Shown here: positions 13,681 to 24,523 of the stretch, piece by piece
How positions within the stretch are numbered: position 1 is the first letter of the stretch
Layout of the letters: every line of letters begins with the position of its first letter
DNA from: Halictus rubicundus
Taxonomy: Eukaryota; Arthropoda; Insecta; Hymenoptera; Halictidae
Assembly: GCF_050948215.1 (NCBI RefSeq)
Contig: NW_027488589.1
Span: 248,001 to 312,000 of the forward strand
Length of the DNA: 64,000 nucleotides
Direction of reading: 5' to 3'
Program-made: the position numbers and the translations under genes
The notes under the pieces: model-generated
The model's input: only the letters and a program-made list of their open reading frames with translations
Told to the model about the DNA's origin: nothing
Databases searched by the model: none

Positions 13681-16600
13681 TCAAATCCCCCATCCTATCC
13701 TCTATCCTATCCTATCCTCTATCCTATCCTATCCCCTATCGTATCCTGTTCTCTATCCTATCCTATCGTCTATCCTATCCTCTATCCTATCCTATGCTCT
13801 ATCCTATCCTATCCCCTATCATATCCTATCCTCTATCCTATCCTATTCTCTATCCTATCCTATCCTCTATCCTATCCTCTATCCTATCCTCTATCCTATC
13901 CTCTATCCTATCCTCTATCCTATCCTATCCTCTATTCTATCCTATCGTCTATCCTATCCTCTATCCTATCCTATCCTCTGTCCTATCCTATCCCTTATCC
14001 TATCCTATCCTATCCTCTATCCTATCCTATCTTCTATCCTATCCTATCCTCTATCCTATCCTGTATCCTATCAAATCCCCTATCCTATCCTCTATCCTAT
14101 CCTATCGTCTATCCTATCCTATCCTCTATCCTATCCTATCGTCTATCCTATCGTCTATCCTATCCTATCCTCTATCCTATCCTATCCTCTATCCTATCCT
14201 ATCCTCTATCCTATCCTATCCTCTATCCTATCCTATCTTCTATCCTATCCTCTATCCTATCCTCTATCCTATCCTCTATCCTATCCTATCCTCTATTCTA
14301 TCCTCTATCCTATCCTATCCTCTATCCTATCCTATCCTCTATCCTATCCTATCCTCTATCCTATCCTGTATCCTATCAAATCCCCTATCCTATCCTCTAT
14401 CCTATCCTATCGTCTATCCTATCCTATCCTCTATCCTATCCTATCGTCTATCCTATCGTCTATCCTATCCTATCCTCTATCCTATCCTATCCTCTATCCT
14501 ATCCTATCCTCTATCCTATCCTATCTTCTATCCTATCCTATCCTCTATCCTATCAAATCCCCTATCCTATCCTCTATCCTATCCTTTCCTGTATCCTATC
14601 CAATCCTCTATCCTATCCTATCCTCTATCCTATCCTATCCTATCCTCTATCCTATCCTATCCTCTATCCTATCCTATCCTCTATCATATCCTTTCCTCTA
14701 TCCTATCCTATCCTCTATCCTATCCTATCCTCTATCCTATCCTATCGTCTATCCTATCCTCTATCCTATCCTATCCTCTATCCTATCCTATCCTCTATTC
14801 TATCCTATCCTCTATCCTATCCTATCCTCTATCATATCCTATCATCTATCATCAATCCTATCCTTTCCTGTATCCTATCCAATCCTCTATCCTATCCTAT
14901 CCTCTATCCTATCCTGTCCTCTATCCTATCCTATCCTCTATCCTATTCTCTATCCTATAATATCCTCTATCCTATCAAATCCCCTATCATATCCTCTATC
15001 CTATCCTATCCTGTATCCTATCCAATCCTCTATCCTATCCTATCATCTATCATCAATCCTATCCTTTCCTGTATCCTATCCAATCCTCTATCCTATCAAA
15101 TCCCCTATCCTATCCTCTATCCTATCCTCTATCCTATCCAATCCTGTATCCTGTCCTATCGTCTATCCTATCCTCTATCCTATCCTATCCTCTATACTAT
15201 CCTATCCTCTATCCTATCCTATCCTCTATCCTATCCTATCGTCTATCCTATCCTCTATCCTATCCTATCCTCTATCCTATCCTATCCTCTATCCTATCCT
15301 ATCCTCTATCCTATCCTATCGTCTATCCTATCCTCTATCCTATCCTATCCTCTATCCTATCCTATCCTCTATCCTATCCTATCCTCTATCCTATCCTATC
15401 CTCTATCCTATCCTATCCTCTATCCTATCCTATCCTCTATCCTATCCTATCCTCTATCCTATCCTATCGTCTATCCTATCCTCTATCCTATCCTATCCTC
15501 TATCCTATCCAATCCTCTATCCTATCCTATCCTCTATTCTATCCTGAGTGTATCCTATCAAATCCCCTATCCTATCCTCTGTACTATCCTATCCTCAATC
15601 CTATCCTATCGTCTATCCTATCGTCTATCCTATCCTCTATCCTATCCTATCGTCTATCCTATCGTCTATCCTATCCTATCGTCTATCCTATCGTCTATCC
15701 TATCCTATCCTCTATCCTATCCTATCCTCTATCCTATCCTATCCTCTATCCTATCCTATGCTCTATCCTATCCTATCCCCTATCATATCCTATCCTCTAT
15801 CCTATCCTATTCTCTATCCAATCCTATCCTCTATCCTATCCTCTATCCTATCCTCTATCCTATCCTCTATCCTATCCTCTATCCTATCCTATCCTCTATT
15901 CTATCCTATCGTCTATCCTATCCTCTATCCTATCCTATCCTCTATCCTATCAAATCCCCTATCCTATCAAATCCCCTATCCTATCCTCTATCCTATCAAA
16001 TCCCCTATCCTATCATCTATCATATCCTATCCTCTATCCTATCCTATTCTCTATCCTATCCTATCCTCTATCCTATCCTCTATCCTATCCTCTATCCTAT
16101 CCTCTATCCTATCCTATCCTCTATCCTATCCTATCCTCTGTCCTATCCTATCCTCTATCCTATCCTATCCTATCTTCTATCCTATCCTATCTTCTGTCCT
16201 ATTCTACCCTCTATCCTATCAAATCCCCTATCCTATCCTATCTTCTGTCCTATTCTACCCTCTATCCTATCAAATCCCCTATCCTATCCTCTATCCTATC
16301 CTATCCTCTATCCTATCCTATCGTCTATCCTATCCTCTATCCTATCCTATCCTCTATCCTATCCTATCCTCTATCCTATCCTATCCTCTATCCTATCCTA
16401 TCCTCTATTCTATCCTGTCCTGTATCCTATCAAATCCCCTATCCTATCCTCTGTACTAATCTATCCTCAATCCTATCCTATCGTCTATCCTATCGTCTAT
16501 CCTATCCTCTATCCTATCCTATCCTCTATCCTATCCTATCCTCTATCCTATCCTATCCTATCCTCTATCCTATCCTATCGTCTATCCTATCCTATCCTCT

Positions 16601-17201
16601 ATCCTATCCTATCCTCTATCCTATCCTATCCTCTATCCTATCCTATCCTCTATCCTATCCTATTCTCTATCCTATCGTATCGTCTATCCTATCCTCTATC
16701 CTATCCTGTCGTCTATCCTATCCTCTATCCTATCCTATCCTCTATCCTATCCTATCCTCTATCCTATCCCATCTTCTATCCTATCCTATCCTCTGTCCTA
16801 TCCTATCCTCTATCCTTTCCTATCCTCTATCCTATCCTCTATCCTATCCTCTATCCTATCCTATCCTCTATCCTATCAAATCCCCTATCCTATCCTCTAT
16901 CCTCTATCCTCTATCCTATCCTATCCTCTATCCTATCCTCTCCTCTATCCTATCCTATCCTCTATCCTATCCTATCCTCTATCCTATCCTATCTTCTATC
17001 CTATCCTATCCTCTATCCTATCATATCCTCTATCCTATAATATCCTCTATCCTATCCCATCTTCTATCCTATCCTATCCTCTATCCTATCAAATCCCCTA
17101 TCCTATCCTCTGTCCTATCCTATCCTCTATCCTATCCTATCCTCTATCCTATCAAATCCCCTATCCTATCAAATCCCCTATCCTATCCTCTATCCTATCC
17201 T

Positions 17202-18100
17202 ATGCTCTATCCTATCCTATCCCCTATCATATCCTATCCTCTATCCTATCCTATTCTCTATCCTATCCTATCCTCTATCATATCCTCTATCCTATCCTCT
17301 ATCCTATCCTCTATCCTATCCTATCCTCTAATCTATCCTATCGTCTATCCTATCCTCTATCCTATCCTATCCTCTATCCTATCCTATCCTCTATCCTATC
17401 CTATCCTCTATCCTATCCTATCCTCTGTCCTATCCTATCCTATCCTCTATCCTTTCCTATCTTCTATCCTATCCTATCCTCTATCCTATCATATCCTCTA
17501 TCCTATAATATCCTCTATCCTATCATATCCTCTATCCTATCCTATCTTCTGTCCTATCCTATCCTCTATCCTATCAAATCCCCTATCCTATCCTCTATCC
17601 TATCCTATCCTCTATCCTATCCTATCGTCTATCCTATCCTCTTTCCTATCCTATCCTCTATCCTATCAAATCCCCTATCCTATCCTCTATCCTATCCTAT
17701 CATCTATCCTCTATCCTATCCTATCATCTATCCTCTATCCTATCCTCTATCCTATCCTATCCTCTATCCTATCCTATCGTCTATCCTATCCTCTATCCTA
17801 TCCTGTCGTCTATCCTATCCTCTATCCTATCCTATCCTCTATCCCATCCTATCCTCTATCCTATCCTATCCTCTATCCTATCCCATCTTCTATCCTATCC
17901 TATCCTCTATCCTATCAAATCCCCTATCCTATCCTCTGTCCTATCCTATCCTCTATCCTCTATCCTATCCTATCCTCTATCCTAACCTATTCTCTATCCT
18001 ATCCTATCCTATCCTCTATCCTATCCTATCGTCTATCCTATCCTAACCTCTATCCTATCCTATCCTCTATCCTATCCTATCCTCTATCCTATCCTATCCT
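17202..18100. repeat. ~0.9-kb higher-order satellite unit (one of three related copies)
   Basis: Beginning at the ATGCTCTATCC landmark, this stretch carries a distinctive order of variants: CCTCTATCATATCC, CCTCTAATCTATCC, CCTCTGTCC, CCTCTTTCC, and two ATCATCTATCCTC blocks. The same order starts at about 27,771 and at about 34,562. The three copies sit on both sides of the retrotransposon, so the element interrupts a family that continues on both sides. Confidence 0.7.
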
Positions 18101-19329
18101 CTATCCTATCCTCTATCCTATCCTATCCTCTAATCTATCCTATCGTCTATCCTATCCTCTATCCTATCCTATCCTCTATCCTATCCTATCCTCTATCCTA
18201 TCCTATCCTATCCTCTATCCTATCCTATCGTCTATCCTATCCTATCCTCTATCCTATCCTATCCTCTATCCTATCCTATCCTCTATCCTATCGTATCCTC
18301 TATCCTATCCTATTCTCTATCCTATCCTATCGTCTATCCTATCCTCTATCCTATCCTGTCGTCTATCCTATCCTCTATCCTATCCTATCCTCTATCCTAT
18401 CCTATCCTCTATCCTATCCCATCTTCTATCCTATCCTATCCTCTGCCCTATCCTATCCTCTATCCTTTCCTATCCTCTATCCTATCCTCTATCCTATCCT
18501 GTATCCTATCCTATCCTCTATCCTATCAAATCCCCTATCCTATCCTCTATCCTCTATCCTATCCTATCCTCTATCCTATCCTATCCTCTATCCTATCCTA
18601 TCCTCTATCCTATCCTATCCTCTATCCTATCCTATCTTCTATCCTATCCTATCCTCTATCCTATCATATCCTCTACCCTATAATATCCTCTGTCCTATCC
18701 TATCCTCTATCCTTTCCTATCCTCTATCCTATCCTCTATCCTATCCTCTATCCTATCCTATCCTCTATCCTATCAAATCCCCTATCCTATCCTCTATCCT
18801 CTATCCTATCCTATCCTCTATCCTATCCTATCCTCTATCCTATCCTATCCTCTATCCTATCCTATCCTCTATCCTATCCCATCTTCTATCCTATCCTATC
18901 CTCTATCCTATCAAATCCCCTATCCTATCATCTGTCCTATCCTATCCTCTATCCTATCCTATCCTCTATCCTATCAAATCCCCTATCCTATCAAATCCCC
19001 TATCCTATCCTCTATCCTATCCTATGCTCTATCCTATCCTATCCCCTATCATATCATATCCTCTATCCTATCCTATCCTCTATCCTATCCTATCCTCTAT
19101 CCTATCCTATCCTCTATCCTATCCTATCCTCTATCCTATCCTATCCTATCCTCTATCCTATCCTATCTTCTATCCTATCCTATCCTCTATCCTATCATAT
19201 CCTCTATCCTATAATATCCTCTATCCTATCATATCCTCTATCCTATCCTATCTTCTGTCCTATCCTATCCTCTATCCTATCAAATCCCCTATCCTATCCT
19301 CTATCCTATCCTATCCTCTATCCTATCCT

Positions 19330-20450
19330 ATCGTCTATCCTATCCTCTTTCCTATCCTATCCTCTATCCTATCAAATCCCCTATCCTATCCTCTATCCTA
19401 TCCTATCATCTATCCTCTATCCTATCCTATCATCTATCCTCTATCCTATCCTCTATCCTATCCTATCCTCTATCCTATCCTATCGTCTATCCTATCCTCT
19501 ATCCTATCCTGTCGTCTATCCTATCCTCTATCCTATCCTATCCTCTATCCTATCCTATCCTCTGTCCTATCCTATCCTCTATCCTATCCTATCCTATCTT
19601 CTATCCTATCCTATCTTCTGTCATATTCTACCCTCTATCCTATCAAATCCCCTATCCTATCCTATCTTCTGTCCTATTCTACCCTCTATCCTATCAAATC
19701 CCCTATCCTATCCTCTATCCTATCCTATCCTCTATCCTATCCTATCGTCTATCCTATCCTCTATCCTATCCTATCCTCTATCCTATCCTATCCTCTATCC
19801 TATCCTATCCTCTATCCTATCCTATCGTCTATCCTATCCTCTATCCTATCCTATCCTCTATCCTATCCTATCCTCTATCCTATCCTATCCTCTATCCTAT
19901 CCTATCCTCTATTCTATCCTGTCCTGTATCCTATCAAATCCCCTATCCTATCCTCTGTACTAATCTATCCTCAATCCTATCCTATCGTCTATCCTATCCT
20001 CTATCCTATCCTATCCTCTATCCTATCCTATCCTCTATCCTATCCTATCCTATCCTCTATCCTATCCTATCGTCTATCCTATCCTATCCTCTATCCTATC
20101 CTATCCTCTATCCTATCCTATCCTCTATCCTATCCTATCCTCTATCCTATCCTATTCTCTATCCTATCGTATCGTCTATCCTATCCTCTATCCTATCCTG
20201 TCGTCTATCCTATCCTCTATCCTATCCTATCCTCTATCCTATCCTATCCTCTATCCTGTCCCATCTTCTATCCTATCCTATCCTCTGTCCTATCCTATCC
20301 TCTATCCTTTCCTATCCTCTATCCTATCCTCTATCCTATCCTCTATCCTATCATATCCTCTATCCTATCAAATCCCCTATCCTATCCTCTATCCTCTATC
20401 CTCTATCCTATCCTATCCTCTATCCTATCCTATCCTCTATCCTATCCTAT
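19330..20450. repeat. ~1.1-kb tandem satellite duplication, left copy
   Basis: This segment and the one directly after it share a long ordered set of variants: CCTCTTTCC at 19,343 and 20,463, the doubled 51-bp sub-repeat, GTACTAATCTATCC at about 19,958 and 21,013, and CCTGTCCCATCTTC at about 20,255 and 21,325. The spacing falls from about 1,120 to 1,055-1,070 bp across the unit, which reflects a small internal deletion in the right copy. Limits are approximate. Confidence 0.75.
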
Positions 20451-21500
20451 CGTCTATCCTATCCTCTTTCCTATCCTATCCTCTATCCTATCAAATCCCC
20501 TATCCTATCCTCTATCCTATCCTATCATCTATCCTCTATCCTATCCTATCATCTATCCTCTATCCTATCCTCTATCCTATCCTATCCTCTATCCTATCCT
20601 ATCGTCTATCCTATCCTCTATCCTATCCTGTCGTCTATCCTATCCTCTATCCTATCCTATCCTCTATCCTATCCTATCCTCTGTCCTATCCTATCCTCTA
20701 TCCTATCCTATCCTATCTTCTATCCTATCCTATCTTCTGTCCTATTCTACCCTCTATCCTATCAAATCCCCTATCCTATCCTATCTTCTGTCCTATTCTA
20801 CCCTCTATCCTATCAAATCCCCTATCCTATCCTCTATCCTATCCTATCCTCTATCCTATCCTATCGTCTATCCTATCCTCTATCCTATCCTATCCTCTAT
20901 CCTATCCTATCCTCTATCCTATCCTATCCTCTATCCTATCCTATCCTCTATCCTATCCTATCCTCTATTCTATCCTGTCCTGTATCCTATCAAATCCCCT
21001 ATCCTATCCTCTGTACTAATCTATCCTCAATCCTATCCTATCGTCTATCCTATCGTCTATCCTATCCTCTATCCTATCCTATCCTCTATCCTATCCTATC
21101 CTCTATCCTATCCTATCCTATCCTCTATCCTATCCTATCGTCTATCCTATCCTATCCTCTATCCTATCCTATCCTCTATCCTATCCTATCCTCTATCCTA
21201 TCCTATCCTCTATCCTATCCTATTCTCTATCCTATCGTATCGTCTATCCTATCCTCTATCCTATCCTGTCGTCTATCCTATCCTCTATCCTATCCTATCC
21301 TCTATCCTATCCTATCCTCTATCCTGTCCCATCTTCTATCCTATCCTATCCTCTGTCCTATCCTATCCTCTATCCTTTCCTATCCTCTATCCTATCCTCT
21401 ATCCTATCCTCTATCCTATCCTATCCTCTATCCTATCAAATCCCCTATCCTATCCTCTATCCTCTATCCTCTATCCTATCCTATCCTCTATCCTATCCTA
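20451..21500. repeat. ~1.1-kb tandem satellite duplication, right copy
   Basis: Directly adjoins and repeats the segment at about 19,330-20,450 in the same orientation. It lacks about 65 bp of monomers found in the left copy between the doubled 51-bp sub-repeat and the GTACTAATC landmark, and it has an extra GTCTATCCTATC monomer just after that landmark. Confidence 0.75.
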
Positions 21501-24092
21501 TCCTCTATCCTATCCTATCCTCTATCCTATCCTATGCTCTATCCTATCCTATCCCCTATCATATCCTATCCTCTATCCTATCCTATTCTCTATCCTATCC
21601 TATCCTCTATCATATCCTCTATCCTATCCTCTATCCTATCCTCCATCCTATCCTCTATCCTATCCTATCGTCTATCCTATCCTCTATCCTATCCTATCCC
21701 CTATCCTATCCTATCCTCTATCCTATCCTATCCTCCATCCTATCCTATCCTCTATCCTATCCTATCCTATCCTCTATCCTATCCTATCTTCTATCCTATC
21801 CTATCCTCTATCCTATCATATCCTCTATCCTATAATATCCTCTATCCTATCATATCCTCTATCCTATCCTATCTTCTGTCCTATCCTATCCTCTATCCTA
21901 TCAAATCCCCTATCCTATCCTCTATCCTATCCTATCCTCTATCCTATCCTATCGTCTATCCTATCCTCTTTCCAATCCTATCCTCTATCCTATCAAATCC
22001 CCTATCCTATCCTCTATCCTATCCTATCATCTATCCTATCAAATCCCCTATCCTATCCTCTGTCCTATCCTATCCTCTATCCTATCCCATCTTCTATCCT
22101 ATCCTATCCTCTATCCTATCAAATCCCCTATCCTATCCTCTGTCCTATCCTATCCTCTATCCTCTATCCTATCCTATCCTCTATCCTAACCTATTCTCTA
22201 TCCTATCCTCTATCCTATCCTCTATCCTATCCTATCCTCTATCCTATCCTATCCTCTATCCTATCCTATCCTCTATCCTATCCTGTCGTCTATCCTATCC
22301 TCTATCCTATCCTATCCTCTATCCTATCCTATCCTCTATCCTATCCTATCCTCTATCATATCCTATCGTCTATCCTATCCTCTATCCTATCCTGTCGTCT
22401 ATCCTATCCTCTATCAAATCCTATCCTCTATCCTATCCTATCCTCTATCCTATCCTATCCTCTATCCTATCCCATCTTCTATTCTATCCTATCCTCTGTC
22501 CTATCCTATCCTCTATCCTATCCTATCCTCTATCCTATCCCGTCGTCGATCCTCTCCTCTATCCTATCCTATCCTCTATCCTATCCTATCCTATCCTATC
22601 CTATCCTCTATCCTATCCTATCCTCTATCCTATCCCATCTTCTATCCTATCCTATCCTCTATCCTATCAAATCCCCTATCCTATCCTCTGTCCTATCCTA
22701 TCCTCTATCCTATCCTATCCTCTATCCTATCAAATCCCCTACTCTATCAAATCCCCTATCCTATCCTCTATCCTATCCTATCATCTATCCTATCCTATCG
22801 TCTATCCTATCGTCTATCCTATCCTCTATCCTATCCTATCCTCTATCCTATCCTATCCTCTATCCTATCCTATCCTATCCTCTATCCTATCCTATCTTCT
22901 ATCCTATCCTATCCTCTACCCTATCATATCCTCTATCCTATAATATCCTCTATCCTATCATATCCTCTATCCTATCCTACCTTCTGTCCTATCCTATCCT
23001 CTATCCTATCAAATCCCCTATCCTATCCTCTATCCTATCCTATCCTCTATCCTATCCTATCGTCTATCCTATCCTCTTTCCTATCCTATCCTCTATCCTA
23101 TCAAATCCCCTATCCTATCCTCTATCCTATCCTATCATCTATCCTCTATCCTATCCTCTATCCTATCCTATCCTCTATCCTATCCTATCGTCTATCCTAT
23201 CCTCTATCCTATCCTGTCGTCTATCCTATCCTCTATCCTATCCTATCCTCTATCCTCTCCTATCCTCTATCCTATCCCATCTTCTATCCTATCCTATCCT
23301 CTGTCCTATCCTATCCTCTATCCTATCAAATCCCCTATCCTATCCTCTATCCTCTATCCTATCCTCTATCCTCTATCCTATCCTATCCTCTATCCCATCC
23401 TATCCTCTATCCTATCCTATCCTCTATCCTATCCTATCCTCTATCCTATCCTATCCTCTATCCTAACCTATTCTCTATCCTATCCTCTATCCTATCCTCT
23501 ATCCTATCCTATCCTCTATCCTATCCTATCCTCTATCCTATCCTATCCTCTATCCTATCCTGTCGTCTATTCTATCCTATCTTTTATCCTATCCTATCCT
23601 CTATCCTATCAAATCCCCTATCCTATCCTCTATCCTATCCTATCCTGTATCGTATCCAATCCTCTATCCTATCCTATCATCTATCCTCTAACCTATCCAA
23701 TCCTCGATCCTAGCCTATCCTCTATCCTATCATATCCTCTATCCTATAACATCCTCTATCCTATCCTATCCTCTATCCAATCCTATCCTCTATCCTATCA
23801 AATCCCCTATCCTATCAAATCCCCTATCCTATCCTCTATCCTATCCTATCCTCTATCCTATCCTATCGTCTATCCTATCCTCTATCCTATCCTATGCTCT
23901 ATCCTATCCTATCCCCTATCATATCCTATCCTCTATCCTATCCTATCCTCTGTCCTATCCTATCCTCTATCCTATCCTATCCTATCTTCTATCCTATCCT
24001 ATCTTCTGTCCTATTCTACCCTCTATCCTATCAAATCCCCTATCCTATCCTATCTTCTGTCCTATTCTACCCTCTATCCTATCAAATCCCCT

Positions 24093-24099
24093 ATCCTAT
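24093..24099. repeat. Candidate target-site duplication, left copy (ATCCTAT)
   Basis: The satellite that abuts the poly(A) side of the element ends in ATCCTAT, and the satellite at the other junction starts with ATCCTAT at 27,036-27,042. That fits a short target-site duplication. However, ATCCTAT is part of the satellite monomer, so the match could also be chance phase, and its last T cannot be separated from the poly(T) run. Treat it as a candidate only. Confidence 0.4.
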
Positions 24100-24114
24100 T
24101 TTTTTTTTTTTTTT
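24099..24114 (-). other. Poly(A) tail of the retrotransposon (16 nt)
   Basis: A run of 16 T on the + strand, which is 16 A at the 3' end of the element in its sense orientation. It joins satellite directly at 24,098, with no extra sequence between. The first T may belong to the satellite. It marks the end where target-primed reverse transcription began, and implies that the primer was the pyrimidine-rich strand ending in CCTAT. No AATAAA-type signal is visible just upstream in the sense strand. Confidence 0.93.
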
Positions 24115-24523
24115 CCGAGGAGGTAATCTCGTTACGGATACCCGAACCCCCCCGGGGGGGGGGGTGGTCCGGGTTATGTGGGACTCCTCGGCTGGTTGGT
24201 GCAACGCCGAGTATACCCACTAACTCCTCCCCGTCCGTCCCTAGACTCCTGGGGGCACCCGTGCTCTGCGCGCGCATGTCAATCCGGTGTGCCTCCGCCT
24301 TAGCATACCACCCAGGGGGGGACGCGGCCCCCTCCCGTACCTACTCTATCCGAAGGCACCACGCAAGGGACGACGTGGCGCCTTCCCCCCTGTTAGGCCG
24401 CCCGATGAGCATCCGAGCCCCCGCTCGAGATGCCCGGCGGCCTCCGGGGACGCCGTTGGTGACCGAGTGTAAGGGGATATCCGATCCCCCGCCTCGAGAT
24501 CATCAAGGGCGTCCCCGCTCGCG
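24115..24523 (-). other. 3' untranslated region of the retrotransposon
   Basis: This is the stretch between the TGA stop of the reverse transcriptase frame (24,524-24,526) and the poly(A) tail, about 409 bp. It is GC-rich like the coding part. I see no conserved reading frame in it: the short frames that cross it on either strand run into satellite or the poly(A) run and resemble nothing. In R1-clade elements the 3' UTR is usually recognised by the encoded reverse transcriptase, so this region is the likely recognition segment, by analogy. Confidence 0.8.
24140..24174 (-). other. G/C-rich hairpin near the 3' end of the element RNA
   Basis: In the sense strand ACCCGGA (24,174-24,168) can pair with TTCGGGT (24,146-24,140), with one G-U pair. 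Inside it a C run of 11 (24,164-24,154) faces a G run of 7 (24,153-24,147), which extends the stem and leaves a C-rich loop and a small bulge. The hairpin lies about 25 nt before the poly(A) tail. A terminal stem-loop would suit template recognition by the reverse transcriptase, but that role is inferred. Homopolymer lengths this long may also carry sequencing error. Confidence 0.6.

Larger units (their letters stand above)
1..24098. repeat. 17-bp CCTAT-type satellite array, family A (left block)
   Basis: The whole stretch is a head-to-tail tandem array of a 17-bp monomer, CCTATCCTATCCTCTAT, made of two CCTAT pentamers and one CCTCTAT heptamer. Forms of 12 bp (one pentamer lost) and 22 bp (one gained) are common. 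Recurrent variant monomers include CCTATCAAATCCCCTAT, CCTATCCTATCGTCTAT, CCTATCCAATCCTCTAT and the pair CCTATCCTATCTTCTGT plus CCTATTCTACCCTCTAT. Strings of these variants recur at hundreds to thousands of base pairs, giving higher-order repeats. All monomers have the same orientation. A recurring landmark, ATGCTCTATCC followed by CCCCTATCATATCC, lies at about 757, 4549, 6446, 7997, 9116, 11054, 12987, 13794, 15758, 17202, 19024, 21534 and 23894. I see no gene or RNA here. Whether the array is pericentromeric, subtelomeric or interstitial cannot be told from sequence. Confidence 0.97.

Noticed and set aside
1..24098. CRISPR-like array because of short regular repeats
   Set aside because: There are no unique spacers between constant repeats, no cas genes, and the monomers are contiguous. 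It is a eukaryotic tandem satellite.
24074..24277. Small minus-strand frame spanning the poly(A) tail and satellite
   Set aside because: It encodes Lys from the poly(A) tail and a few satellite codons, so it cannot be a real element protein.
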